Below are positions 22,798 to 31,488 of a stretch of DNA of 43,530 nt, one piece after another (the first letter of the stretch is position 1; every line of letters begins with the position of its first letter). A program made the position numbers and the translations under genes. The stretch comes from Hyphomonadaceae bacterium UBA7672 (GTDB taxonomy: Bacteria > Pseudomonadota > Alphaproteobacteria > Caulobacterales > Hyphomonadaceae). Location: NCBI GenBank assembly GCA_002483135.1, contig DLHI01000009.1:1-43530 (forward strand). Direction: 5' to 3'. The notes beneath the pieces are model-generated. The model had not been told where the DNA came from, searched no databases, and saw only the letters and a program-made list of their open reading frames with translations.

Positions 22798-25269
22798 TGC
22801 TCCGGACCGGGCCTGCTTTGGTGGCGGCGGCAGCGGACGCGGACCGGGCGCCTCGACCGCCGGTGTGGAGCCTAGCCGCAGCGAGTTCACGATCACCGAT
22901 ACCGACGACAGCGCCATGGCGAGGGCTGCGATCATTGGCGACAGCAGCTGGCCCGTAAATGGATAGAGGAGGCCAGCGGCGACCGGGATGCCGAGGGCAT
23001 TGTAGCCGAAGGCGAACACCAGGTTCTGCCGGATGTTTGCCATTGTCGCGCGCGAGACGGCCCGTCCTTTGACCACTCCGGATAGATCGCCGCGGAGCAG
23101 CGTGACGCCAGCGCTTTCGATGGCGACATCCGTGCCTGTTCCCATCGCGATCCCGACGTCAGCTGCCGCCAGAGCCGGCGCGTCATTGACGCCGTCTCCT
23201 GCCATCGCAACGATGCGGCCCTCTCGCTTGAGTCGCTCGACGATCCGCGATTTGTCCTCAGGCAAGACTTCTGCCTCGACATTCGTGATGCCGAGGGTGC
23301 GACCAACAGCTTCGGCTGTCGTGCGGTTGTCGCCGGTCAGCATCACCAGTTCGATGCCTTGGGCGCGCAACGCCTTGAGAGACTCAGCCGTCGTCGCCTT
23401 GATCCGGTCAGCGATGCCCAGAACGCCAGCCAGTCGGCCGTCGATTGCAACAAAGATGGCGGTGACGCCATCCGCGCGAAGGCGTTCCGCTTCGGAGTGA
23501 AGAGAAGCGGTCACGATGCCGAGTTCATCCAGGTAGCGCTCGGCGCCAAGCGCGACGGTCTTGCTCTCGACCTTGCCGATGACGCCCTTTCCAGTCGGCG
23601 AATCGAATTCGGTCGGCTCGACCAGCGAGACGCCACGTTCTTTAGCGGCTGCGACGACGGCAAGCGCAAGGGGGTGCTCGCTGCGCTGCTCAAGACTTGC
23701 GGCTGCGCGCAACAGGTCAGCTTCGCTTGTCTCTGCAACCGTAGTGATCGCGACGACACCCGGCTTGCCCTCGGTCAGAGTGCCGGTCTTGTCGAGGACC
23801 AGGGTATTGACCTTCTCGAACCGCTCCAGCGCCTCGGCGTTGCGGATCAGGACGCCTTGGCGTGCTGCACGGCCGACGCCCGCCATGATGGACATGGGGG
23901 TAGCAAGGCCAAGCGCACACGGACATGCGATGATCAGGACGGAGACGGCGGCGATTAGTCCATAGGTGAAGGAGGGCTGCGGGCCGAACGCCCACCAGCC
24001 GATGAACGCAAGGACAGCGATTGCAATCACTGCCGGGACAAACCAGCCAGATACCTTGTCGGCGAGGCGCTGGATCGGGGCGCGGCTGCGCTGCGCATCC
24101 GCGACCAACTGGACGATCTGCGACAGCATGGTGTCGCGACCAACGCGCCTTGCCTCGATCACGAGTGCGCCGGTCTGATTGAGGGTCCCGGCAATGACCG
24201 CGTCGCCGATGCTACGCGTGACCGGCATGGATTCGCCAGTCACCATGGACTCGTCGAGCGTCGAGCGCCCGTCAATGACGACGCCGTCAACCGGCGTCTT
24301 CTCGCCAGGGCGGACACGCAACCGATCGCCGACGATGATCACATCGAGCGGTACTTCGGCCTCTTCGCCGCCACTGATGCGGCGCGCGGTCTTGGGAGCA
24401 AGATCGAGCAGGGCGCGGATGGCGCCCCCCGTACGCTCGCGTGCGCCCAGCTCCAGAACCTGCCCGAGGAGCACAAGCACTATGATGACGGCGGCCGCTT
24501 CAAAATAGACGGCTACATCGCCATGTGGGCCGCGGAACTCTGGCGGAAACGCCGAGGGGAAGAGCAGGGCGACAACGCTGTAAATCCACGCCACTCCCGT
24601 CCCGAGCGCAATCAGCGTGAACATGTTGAGGCTTCGGTTGACAAGCGAAGCGTAACCCCGCTCGAAGAATGGCCAGCCTGCCCACAGGACCACAGGTGTC
24701 GCGAGGCCAAACTGGATCCACGCGTTGATATTCGGAGGTACAAGAGCATCGACGTTGAACAAGTGACGGCCCATCTCCAGAACTAGCACCGGCAACGTCA
24801 GGACCAGACCCACCCAGAAGCGACGCGACATGTCGGCGAGCTCGGGGTTCGGCGCGGCGTCTGCCGTCGGCATCATCGGCTCGAGCGCCATTCCACAGAT
24901 CGGGCAGGAGCCAGGACCATCCCGCACAATCTCCGGATGCATCGGGCAGGTCCATTTCGCGCCGGCAGCAGCGGAGCCTGCTGCCGGTGCAGGAGATGGA
25001 GCGTGTGATTGGAGGTGATGATGGCTCACAGCATCCTGACCGCCAGCGTGCGCAGCCTTGGCCCCATCCGCGGAGCAGCAGCTGTGTTCGGTATTGGCGG
25101 CAGGTTTTAGATATCGACCAGGATCGGCCTGGAATTTCGTCTTGCAGCTCGCGCTGCAGAACAACACCTCGTGGCCGTCATGCGTTGTACGATGGGGCGT
25201 ATCCGCTTTCACCGTCATGCCGCAGACGGGATCCTTCAGCTCAGATTCTTTAGGGTTGGTGTGTGCCAT
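22786..25269 (-). CDS. Copper-translocating P1B-type ATPase with YHS and CPMHP-type N-terminal domains
   Basis: An 827-residue copper(I) export pump. The N-terminus carries a YHS-type domain (DPVCGMTVKADTPHRT, about residues 13-53), a His/Cys-rich stretch and a heavy-metal-binding domain (WTCPMHPEIVRDGPGSCPICGMAL region, about 106-130) instead of CxxC HMA domains. The pump part has the TGES loop, the copper motif ACPCALGLATP (about residue 448), DKTGTLTEGK (about 491), SEHPLA and GDGVNDAP (about 691). It is transcribed divergently from csoR, and the 80-base gap holds two CsoR-type operators and a promoter. It is the first gene of a minus-strand run with copC and copD downstream. Confidence 0.95.
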   Translation of the reverse strand: MAHTNPKESELKDPVCGMTVKADTPHRTTHDGHEVLFCSASCKTKFQADPGRYLKPAANTEHSCCSADGAKAAHAGGQDAVSHHHLQSHAPSPAPAAGSAAAGAKWTCPMHPEIVRDGPGSCPICGMALEPMMPTADAAPNPELADMSRRFWVGLVLTLPVLVLEMGRHLFNVDALVPPNINAWIQFGLATPVVLWAGWPFFERGYASLVNRSLNMFTLIALGTGVAWIYSVVALLFPSAFPPEFRGPHGDVAVYFEAAAVIIVLVLLGQVLELGARERTGGAIRALLDLAPKTARRISGGEEAEVPLDVIIVGDRLRVRPGEKTPVDGVVIDGRSTLDESMVTGESMPVTRSIGDAVIAGTLNQTGALVIEARRVGRDTMLSQIVQLVADAQRSRAPIQRLADKVSGWFVPAVIAIAVLAFIGWWAFGPQPSFTYGLIAAVSVLIIACPCALGLATPMSIMAGVGRAARQGVLIRNAEALERFEKVNTLVLDKTGTLTEGKPGVVAITTVAETSEADLLRAAASLEQRSEHPLALAVVAAAKERGVSLVEPTEFDSPTGKGVIGKVESKTVALGAERYLDELGIVTASLHSEAERLRADGVTAIFVAIDGRLAGVLGIADRIKATTAESLKALRAQGIELVMLTGDNRTTAEAVGRTLGITNVEAEVLPEDKSRIVERLKREGRIVAMAGDGVNDAPALAAADVGIAMGTGTDVAIESAGVTLLRGDLSGVVKGRAVSRATMANIRQNLVFAFGYNALGIPVAAGLLYPFTGQLLSPMIAALAMALSSVSVIVNSLRLGSTPAVEAPGPRPLPPPPKQARSGAGCH

Positions 25270-25302
25270 GGCGCCCTCCGGGCTTGCATTTGGTCTATAG
25301 CC

Positions 25303-25330
25303 TATATACCCTATGGGGGTATCATATCAA
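25303..25330 (-). promoter_or_regulatory. Promoter of the copper ATPase gene
   Basis: On the minus strand, TTGATA (25330-25325) and TATATA (25308-25303) are separated by 16 bases, close to a sigma-70 consensus. The CsoR-type operator at 25305-25322 fills the spacer, so bound CsoR would block RNA polymerase. Confidence 0.6.
25305..25322. promoter_or_regulatory. CsoR-type operator 1
   Basis: TATACCCTATGGGGGTAT matches the known CsoR operator plan: a pseudo-palindrome with G-tract arms and TA-rich flanks. It lies in the divergent csoR/ATPase gap and overlaps the ATPase promoter. Copper binding to CsoR would release it. Confidence 0.7.
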
Positions 25331-25348
25331 GTACCCGGGAGGGGTATA
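25330..25348. promoter_or_regulatory. CsoR-type operator 2
   Basis: AGTACCCGGGAGGGGTATA is a second, less perfect site of the same pattern, 7 bases from site 1. It ends directly before the csoR ATG and contains its ribosome-binding sequence (GGGAGGGG), so it could control csoR itself. Confidence 0.55.
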
Positions 25349-25349
25349 T

Positions 25350-25616
25350 ATGGAAAGATCGATTTCCGAGAAGGTTCTGAAGAGTTTGAACCGGGTAGAG
25401 GGGCAGGTTCGCGGCATTGCAAAAATGGTCGAAGAGGACCGCTATTGCATTGATGTCGTAACACAGATCGAAGCCGCCCGTGCTGCATTGGCCCGCATCG
25501 AAAGTGACCTGCTGCGGCAACATCTCGGACATTGCGTCCATCGAGCCATGAACTCGAAGAACGCGTCAGAGCAAGAAAAGGTCATCGAAGAATTAGTCGG
25601 TGTCTTCCGGAGGTAG
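25350..25616 (+). CDS. csoR: CsoR/RcnR-family copper-sensing repressor
   Basis: An 88-residue all-helical DNA-binding protein of the DUF156/CsoR family. Landmarks are LKSLNRVEGQVRGIAKMVEE and the metal ligands Cys in RYCIDV (about residue 33) and His-x3-Cys in QHLGHCVHRAM, the Cys-His-Cys set of copper(I)-sensing CsoR. Without copper it should repress from the two operators directly upstream. The ATG at 25350 follows GGGAGGGG at 5 bases; the upstream frame to 25263 runs through the operators and is not used. The adjacent divergent copper ATPase is the evident target. Confidence 0.93.
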   Translation: MERSISEKVLKSLNRVEGQVRGIAKMVEEDRYCIDVVTQIEAARAALARIESDLLRQHLGHCVHRAMNSKNASEQEKVIEELVGVFRR

Positions 25617-26102
25617 GTTTGGCCGCAGAAGCGTGGGGCTAGCAGCTGTCAGGTTAGCCCCATCAGCGAAGGCAATCTCACATCACCCCTCGCAGCGGGC
25701 CAAATCGTTTAGAAACTCCAATAGTTCCTCGCGGCGCAAAAGGCGTCATTTGCCACTGCTAGCGGTTTTGTCTTTCCCTGACAGCGCCAGCATTCTGAAG
25801 ACGCAAGCGACAGGTTGCTAGGTTTCAAGAGTCGAGCGTCAACGCAGGGCGCGTGCGATGGCCTGATTTGGCAGTCGTCCCATAAGCCAGAACACGGCTC
25901 GGGCAGCGCAAGGAACGATACTCAGGTATAAAGCAGCAAGTGTGCGGTCGCGGACCGATCTGGGCGCGCCAAGCTGCAATAGTCGTTCTTTGCCTATTCG
26001 TAAGCGCTGAACACTGACGAGCGGCAAAGGGCATAGTCCTCACTTTGCCGCGCTAGCTCTGAAAGATCAGGCAGCCGCCAAAAAAACAAGCCGAGGCCGG
26101 CC
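25617..26102. other. Intergenic region between csoR and the second cytochrome gene
   Basis: About 485 bases without a supported gene. Apart from the hairpin near csoR, nothing clear is visible; short frames on both strands lack ribosome sites and protein-like composition. Confidence 0.45.
25634..25662 (+). terminator. Hairpin downstream of csoR
   Basis: TGGGGCTA (25634-25641) pairs perfectly with TAGCCCCA (25655-25662) across a 13-base loop, 18 bases after the csoR stop. No T-run follows; a terminator is the likeliest role. Confidence 0.45.
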
Positions 26103-26642
26103 ATGCATTCCAATGCTTCCATCGCCATCAGCGCTCTCTGTGTCGGCATAATCTCTGGCTGTTCTCCAGACCAGCCCATCAACGCCGCGCAGCCGGCCGC
26201 AGAAGTTCCGGCGCAGGTTGTTGCTGCTGCGGATGCGATCACACTACCGGTCAGTCTGAATGCGGTGATGGTGGCCTTGGTTGATCACGCTTCAGAGCCA
26301 CTGTGGTTGGATGCCTATGATCCCCCCAACACCGATGCGCGTTGGCGCGAAGCCGAATACAACGCCTATCAGATGGCCGTGAGCGGCAAGCTAATCCAGC
26401 TGGCAGGCTCCGGCCCCAACGACGTTGATTGGGTCGCTGATCCGCAATGGAAAGTGTTTGCCGAGGAGATGAGCGCGGCCGGTGTCGATGCGTTGACGGC
26501 AGTTCAGGCTAAAGACGTAACGGCTCTGAACGAAGCCGGGGACAGGCTCGTTGCATCCTGCGAGAGCTGCCACAAGAAATTCAAGCCGGGCCTTACCTCG
26601 ATGGGCCTCTACAAATCCCCCAACTACCCGCCGCCAAGGTAG
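26103..26642 (+). CDS. Monohaem c-type cytochrome lipoprotein
   Basis: A 179-residue protein with a lipoprotein signal peptide (lipobox IISGC, Cys20) and a single haem c site, CESCHKKF, about 25 residues from the C-terminus. An otherwise helical-looking chain (residues 45-150) precedes it. The plan equals that of the protein at 10748-11236: lipobox, helical body, haem near the C-terminus, short Pro-rich end (SPNYPPPR here, TFVPPN there). It probably shuttles electrons at the periplasmic face of a membrane. The ATG at 26103 gives a proper signal peptide. No operon partner is seen. Confidence 0.83.
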   Translation: MHSNASIAISALCVGIISGCSPDQPINAAQPAAEVPAQVVAAADAITLPVSLNAVMVALVDHASEPLWLDAYDPPNTDARWREAEYNAYQMAVSGKLIQLAGSGPNDVDWVADPQWKVFAEEMSAAGVDALTAVQAKDVTALNEAGDRLVASCESCHKKFKPGLTSMGLYKSPNYPPPR

Positions 26643-27082
26643 CGCAGCAAATTAAGCGCCAACGCTGACTGGACAGTTGCACGCGGCCCCTGACCTGCCC
26701 CAGGAGTTTCAGACCACGCGCAGCGCCTCAATGACGTCTTGTGGGCGAGGTCCCGCCGGATCTTCAGGGAAGTCACGAGCGGCAAGTCTTGAGCGGCTCT
26801 GCAGTTGGCAAGAAAGTGACGGGCTCGGAAGTGATGGCCCTTTCGAGAAACTCAGATTTGACGCTGACGGCGCGCTATCAGCGGTCAAAGCGGAAAGCAG
26901 TTTTTGAAGCGCGCTGACCCCATCGCGGAGCAACTCCTCCTCCCCGGACTGCGAGCCAGTTGTAACACGCAGACTTTGACGCAACCGAGCCTAACGTTTG
27001 CGAAACAATCTGTTGCCCGCGTTACAGGGTGTGCAGCAATCTCTTGCAATGGGTTGCAGCCGCTCCCTCTACGCGAGTTCGT
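26643..27082. other. Intergenic region after the cytochrome gene
   Basis: About 440 bases. A minus-strand frame from 26984 to 26709 (TTG start) has a partly protein-like run (EEELLRDGVSALQKLLSAL, then PEDPAGPRPQDVIEALRVV), but no usable start or known family, so I do not call a gene; it could be a remnant. Nothing else is visible. Confidence 0.35.
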
Positions 27083-28126
27083 CTACTGGCCCTCGGAAAC
27101 ATCAACACCGGGGTATGGTTCCTTGATCGGAGGTTGCTCACGTCCTTCACGTTCAAGGGCGCGGGCGCCGTTCAGTATACTGGGGAGAGCGTAGTTTCCT
27201 TCATGGCATGCGTACTCATACAAAGGCTGCTTTGAAGCGTTGAGCGCAATCTCGCCGTTCCATGTTCTCGTATAAAGCGTCGGGTCGTCTACGGTGAATT
27301 CATAGACGATTTGCCCATTGCTCCAGCGGGTGAAGCGCTCAGTTAGCTTTCCGGCTGCGGAAATGTATGACCGCTGCCCGGGGTGGGGGTTCACGGTCTC
27401 GACTACGAGCGTGTCGCCCTCATACCAGCCGATCGCATCACCGCCCCATTTCGGAATGTCGCGCGATGCATGCTGGCCTCCCATGGGGATGATGCGGACA
27501 TCATGGATCATCTCGCTGAGAATCATCACATAGCCGGGCGTCTGCACAATCTGGTAGTTGCTGTTGTACAGACCGCTGTTCATCACGGGCCCGGCCCCGC
27601 CCGTAAAGCTCATCAGACATCGTTCCGACTGAGGCCGCGCTTCAGGTCCATCGAATATCTGCGTCCGAGGGCGTGTTGCGCTGGCTGGGTCGCGATAGGG
27701 AATGCGGCCATCACCTGGCTCTGTGATCCACGACGTGCGGTATTCGCCTCTCACCTGAGCGTAGCCCGTTCCGGGATCCAGCCAGAAACTGTTGTAAGCG
27801 CGCGAGGTGTTCTTGTCGGCCAGCAAGCGCCGGGACGACTCTGTATCCAGTCTGGACTGACTGCCGTCTTGATAGGCTGCGCGTGTATAGGTGTGCTGGC
27901 GGGCCAGAAACGCTGCTTCTTCTGCGCTGACCGCGAGCTTATCTATCCGTGAAGGTCGCTCCAGTTGAGTGAGCGACGTATTGTTCCACACGCCCTGCAG
28001 GTCCGGCGCCCCCCAGCTTGTCCGGGACGGAGTGTATTTCGAAACCTCCTGAGCCGTCGCCGACGAGCCGATTGCAGCTAACGCCAGGAAAAACAGGGGA
28101 GCCAGTTTCATTGATGTGTTCATCAT
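27083..28126 (-). CDS. Exported protein of unknown function
   Basis: A 347-residue protein with a signal peptide (MMNTSMKLAPLFFLALAAIG, cleavage near SATAQ). The mature part begins with WGAPDLQGVWNN and ends with the block YEYACHEGNYALPSILNGAR, a combination I associate with a large family of uncharacterised exported bacterial proteins. Other recognisable stretches are IPKWGGDAIGWYEGDTLVVET and FTGGAGPVMNSGLYN. No enzyme motif is evident. The ATG at 28126 is preferred because it sets the signal peptide at the terminus; the frame is open to 28258. It is transcribed away from the czc operon. Confidence 0.7.
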   Translation of the reverse strand: MMNTSMKLAPLFFLALAAIGSSATAQEVSKYTPSRTSWGAPDLQGVWNNTSLTQLERPSRIDKLAVSAEEAAFLARQHTYTRAAYQDGSQSRLDTESSRRLLADKNTSRAYNSFWLDPGTGYAQVRGEYRTSWITEPGDGRIPYRDPASATRPRTQIFDGPEARPQSERCLMSFTGGAGPVMNSGLYNSNYQIVQTPGYVMILSEMIHDVRIIPMGGQHASRDIPKWGGDAIGWYEGDTLVVETVNPHPGQRSYISAAGKLTERFTRWSNGQIVYEFTVDDPTLYTRTWNGEIALNASKQPLYEYACHEGNYALPSILNGARALEREGREQPPIKEPYPGVDVSEGQ

Positions 28127-28495
28127 GGTTCGCGAGGGTGACCTGGATCGAGGCGCATCTGCGTAGATCAACCTTCGGTGTTGCCTTGCGAATTGTCCAA
28201 TCAGGTTTGCAGGCGGACATGGGTGAGTTGAAAGCGGTCTTTTCGTGGATCCGGACATTGCTTGCGCGTAGTGCAGGTGCCGGCTGAAAATGCGGAAGGC
28301 CGCAACCGCGTACCAGCGTGCAAGCGACTATAATGCGCTGCGAGCTGCGTCTGATGCTCCGGGCATGCCAGCGAAACCGCACACAATGGCGTGAAATTGC
28401 TGCACCTGCTGAGCGAGTGCAATTCCCGTAGCTCTATTTCGGGGTTAAAGGGACGTGTTCAGCAAAATGCAACAATTCGCTGCCAGTTTGCATCT
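28127..28495. other. Divergent intergenic region upstream of the czc-type operon
   Basis: About 370 bases that should hold the promoter of the czc-type operon. It includes GCGTGAAATT at 28389-28398, a decamer also present upstream of the CnrY-like gene (minus strand, 21417-21408), and a short inverted repeat ATGCAA/TTGCAT (28467-28472 and 28488-28493) next to the first ATG. Confidence 0.4.
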
Positions 28496-28900
28496 ATGTC
28501 ATTTGCCCGGCGCCTCGTGAGCCTTTGCCTGACGCTTGCCTTTGCAAGCTATGGCCTCATTGCGGCTGCCCCGGCGCATGCGCACGATCATCACGACGCT
28601 ACTGGCTACGCCATCCATGCCGTCGCTCTGGATGCCGGCCATGATGACCATGACGACGCCCACGGTCAGGACCGCGACGAAGCCCTCGATCATCACGAAG
28701 AGGATCTGGGCAACGACACCGCGCCCGCCGAACATGGCGGCCTGCATGTTCATGCGGTCGCGTCCTTCACCACCGTCAGCGGGTCTTCTGCAATTCCGGA
28801 ACTGATCTCCACGGCGGTTCTGAACCGGTCCGAACAATCCATTGTTCGCGTCTCCGGCCACTTCTCGCCACTCAAGAAGCCGCCGCGCACTTTCCTCTGA
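28496..28900 (+). CDS. His/Asp-rich periplasmic protein, CzcI-like by position
   Basis: A 134-residue exported protein. The signal peptide (ARRLVSLCLTLAFASYGLIA, cleavage near APAHA) is followed by a stretch with many His and Asp residues (HDHHDATGYAIH, then DAGHDDHDDAHGQDRDEALD) and a C-terminal end HFSPLKKPPRTFL. Size, location directly before czcC and metal-binding composition recall CzcI, a small periplasmic protein of czc operons; homology cannot be proven by eye. The ATG at 28496 places the signal peptide correctly. czcC follows after 58 bases. It probably buffers or senses zinc, cobalt or cadmium. Confidence 0.68.
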   Translation: MSFARRLVSLCLTLAFASYGLIAAAPAHAHDHHDATGYAIHAVALDAGHDDHDDAHGQDRDEALDHHEEDLGNDTAPAEHGGLHVHAVASFTTVSGSSAIPELISTAVLNRSEQSIVRVSGHFSPLKKPPRTFL

Positions 28901-28958
28901 TCCAGACAATGCGTCCGCGTTTTGCGGGCACTGACGGTTTGCGACAGAGGAGTTTTCT

Positions 28959-30218
28959 GTGTCATCTCATCACTATGCAGCCCTTTTTGGGGCTGCGTGC
29001 GCAGCTTGCCTCGCATCGGGGCAGGTAGCGTACGGGCAGGCTGCTGCCGACGGCCCAATGATCAGCCTCGATGACGCATTTGCGCGATCGTTGGGCGAGA
29101 CGCCTGTCCTCAGGGCCAGCGAAGCCGCCCGTGAAGCGGCAGACGCCAGCGTTCGTCAGGCGGATCGCGGCATCAACCCCTCGATCGATTTCCTGCTTGA
29201 GAACGCGCTCGGCACGGGCCTGTACCAGGGCATCGACCGCACGGAAGCGACGCTCACTTTCAACCAGACCCTCGAATGGGGAGGAGATCGTGAAGCGAGA
29301 ACGCAGCTTGCCGTGCGCCAGGGGAGCCGCGTTCGCGCCCTCGGCGATGTTGCCCGTCAAGACCTGCTCCATGATGTAGAAGTTGCCTACGTCGATGTTC
29401 AGCGCGCGCAGGCTGACCTTCAGGTCGCCGAAGAACGTCTGGCGCTGGCGCGTGAGGTCGCAGCTACGGTTCAACGACGAGTTGAGGCAGCGCGAGATCC
29501 GCTGCTGGCTTCTTCCCGATCGAATACCCTGGTGGCGGACGCCGAGATTGCCGTCGAAAACGCACGGCTGGCGGACGCCGGCGCCCGTGAACATCTCGCC
29601 ACATACTGGGGCGGCGCAAGCAATTTCCAGGTCGATATGTCGACGTTCGACGCCGTGTCTGGACTCTTCGTGGACAGCGCATCGCTTGCCCCAGAAATTG
29701 CTGTCGCGCGAGCAGCGCAGCAGGAAGCTGAGGCCCGCATTGCTGTCGAGCGTGCGCGGTCGACACTCGATCCCACGGTGTCGGCCGGTCTTCGGTACTT
29801 CAGGGACGGAAGCGAGGCAGCGTTTGTCGTCGGCTTCTCAATTCCTCTGGGCGTCAACGACGACAACAGCGCGGCCGTCGCAAGGGCCTCGGCCGAAAGC
29901 TCACGTGCGCGACTTGAAGCTGAGGTGCTCCAGCGGAACATCGAAAGGCAAGCCGCGTCGGCGAGGTCTCAGATGAACATCGCGGCCCGGGAGATAGCCG
30001 CCATCGATGAGCGTCTGATTCCGGCGGCCGAAGAAGCGGTTGAGCGTGCTCGCGACGGTTACAACCAGGGGGGCTTTTCATACCTGGATGTGCTGGATGC
30101 GCAGCGTGTCCTGTCGACTGCCCGGCTGCAGCGCATCTCCGCCCTTGATTCCTATCATCGCGCCCGCACGGCGCTCAAACGCTTGCTCGGTGGCTATGCT
30201 GCCGGCGCGGCCCAATGA
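28959..30218 (+). CDS. czcC: Outer-membrane channel of the CzcCBA efflux system (TolC family)
   Basis: A 419-residue outer-membrane efflux protein with a signal peptide (cleavage near GQVAYGQ) and the duplicated TolC-like architecture of coiled-coil helices and strands. Typical blocks are ISLDDAFARSLGETPVLRAS, NQTLEWGGDREAR and VERARDGYNQGGFSYLDVLD with AQRVLSTARLQ near the end. It forms the exit duct for metal pumped by CzcA. The GTG start at 28959 is supported by GAGGAG seven bases upstream. The stop overlaps the czcB start (ATGA). Confidence 0.92.
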   Translation: MSSHHYAALFGAACAACLASGQVAYGQAAADGPMISLDDAFARSLGETPVLRASEAAREAADASVRQADRGINPSIDFLLENALGTGLYQGIDRTEATLTFNQTLEWGGDREARTQLAVRQGSRVRALGDVARQDLLHDVEVAYVDVQRAQADLQVAEERLALAREVAATVQRRVEAARDPLLASSRSNTLVADAEIAVENARLADAGAREHLATYWGGASNFQVDMSTFDAVSGLFVDSASLAPEIAVARAAQQEAEARIAVERARSTLDPTVSAGLRYFRDGSEAAFVVGFSIPLGVNDDNSAAVARASAESSRARLEAEVLQRNIERQAASARSQMNIAAREIAAIDERLIPAAEEAVERARDGYNQGGFSYLDVLDAQRVLSTARLQRISALDSYHRARTALKRLLGGYAAGAAQ

Positions 30219-31480
30219 GGTCTGTCATGAATCTTTTCAAGATAACAATGCTCGCAGCTGTTGCAGCTTCCGCCCTGATGTCTGGCAGCTGCGGAGAGAA
30301 GCCGTCAAGCGCAGAGGGCGGGACTGAAGCTGCCGCCACTTCCGGAGAGTATGAGCGCGGGCCTCACAGGGGGCGCATGCTTCGCGACGGCACGTTCGCA
30401 ATCGAGATGACCATTTTCGAGGATGGCGTGCCGCCTGAGTTCCACGTCTACGCCTATGAGAACGACAAACCGCTGCCGCCGAATGAAGTCCAACTGAACG
30501 TTGAACTCCTGAGGCTCGGCAACAAGGTGGATCGTTTCGCCTTCACGCCTCGCGAAGACTATTTGCTCGGCAACGGCGTCGTCATTGAGCCGCACTCGTT
30601 CGCGGTCAAGGTAACGGCTACGCGCGGCGGCAAAGCGTCGGAGTGGACCTACGAGTCCTTTGAAGGTCGCACAACGATCGCTCAGGACCAGGCGGACGCT
30701 GCGGGCGTCAAGGTTGAGCCTGCCGGAGCCGCTTCGATCGACCAGATCGTCGCCCTCACCGGGCGCGTCGAACTGCAGCCCGAAGGGAAGGCAGAAGTGC
30801 GTGCCTGGTATCCCGGGCGCATCGTCACGATGTCACGCTCAATTGGTGATCGGGTTGAAAAAGGTCAGGCACTGGCGACTGTCACATCCAGCGAAAGCCT
30901 TCAGACCTATGCCATCCCGGCGCCCATCAGCGGCATCATCATGGAGCGGAACGCAACGCCAGGCGATGTTGCCGGCTCTGCGCCGCTCTATGTGATCGCC
31001 GATCCACGCAAGCTTCATGCGGAGTTCTTCATCTATCCGCGCGACGCCGAGCGTCTGCGTGCGGGACAGCCAGTGACGGTGACCAGCATGGGCGGAGCAA
31101 GCACGCTCAAATCCAAGATCGAAGTTGTGCTGCCGACATCCGACATGCTGACTCAGACGGTCATCGCTCATGTCGAACTTCCAAACCCGGACGGCGTGAC
31201 TTGGAGGCCGGGGCAGGCGGTCGAGGGCAATGTCATTGTGGCGGCCGATGATGTTCCACTGGCAGTCCGGACACGGGCGTTGCAACGCTTCCGCGATTTC
31301 ACCGTCGTCTACGCGCGCGTGGACGAGACGTACGAGGTCCGCATGCTTGAACTCGGGCGCCAATCGCCGGAGTGGACAGAAATCCTGGGTGGCATCGCCC
31401 CAGGCGAAGTCTACGTCAGCGACAATGCCTTCCTCATCCGCGCAGACATCGAAAAGTCTGGCGCGAGCCATGATCACTGA
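30215..31480 (+). CDS. czcB: Periplasmic adaptor of the CzcCBA efflux system
   Basis: A 421-residue membrane-fusion protein linking CzcA and CzcC. The N-terminus has a lipoprotein-like signal ending SGSCGEK. An N-terminal domain typical of CzcB-type adaptors follows (GPHRGRMLRDGTFAIEMTIF), then the barrel-sandwich (lipoyl-like) block AWYPGRIVTMSRSIGDRVEK with YAIPAPISGIIMERNATPGD, and C-terminal beta-barrel parts. The last residues, SGASHDH, add histidines. The first ATG at 30215 overlaps the czcC stop; ATG 30227 with GAGG upstream is equally possible and shortens the protein by four residues. czcA follows after 8 bases. Confidence 0.92.
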   Translation: MRSVMNLFKITMLAAVAASALMSGSCGEKPSSAEGGTEAAATSGEYERGPHRGRMLRDGTFAIEMTIFEDGVPPEFHVYAYENDKPLPPNEVQLNVELLRLGNKVDRFAFTPREDYLLGNGVVIEPHSFAVKVTATRGGKASEWTYESFEGRTTIAQDQADAAGVKVEPAGAASIDQIVALTGRVELQPEGKAEVRAWYPGRIVTMSRSIGDRVEKGQALATVTSSESLQTYAIPAPISGIIMERNATPGDVAGSAPLYVIADPRKLHAEFFIYPRDAERLRAGQPVTVTSMGGASTLKSKIEVVLPTSDMLTQTVIAHVELPNPDGVTWRPGQAVEGNVIVAADDVPLAVRTRALQRFRDFTVVYARVDETYEVRMLELGRQSPEWTEILGGIAPGEVYVSDNAFLIRADIEKSGASHDH

Positions 31481-31488
31481 GGTCAGAA

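Noticed and set aside
26709..26984. 91-codon minus-strand frame after the second cytochrome gene
   Set aside because: Partly protein-like but only a TTG start without ribosome site and no known family; noted as a possible remnant only.
28467..28493. Inverted repeat ATGCAA/TTGCAT before the CzcI-like gene as an operator
   Set aside because: Only 6-bp arms with a 15-base spacer; expected by chance at this length.
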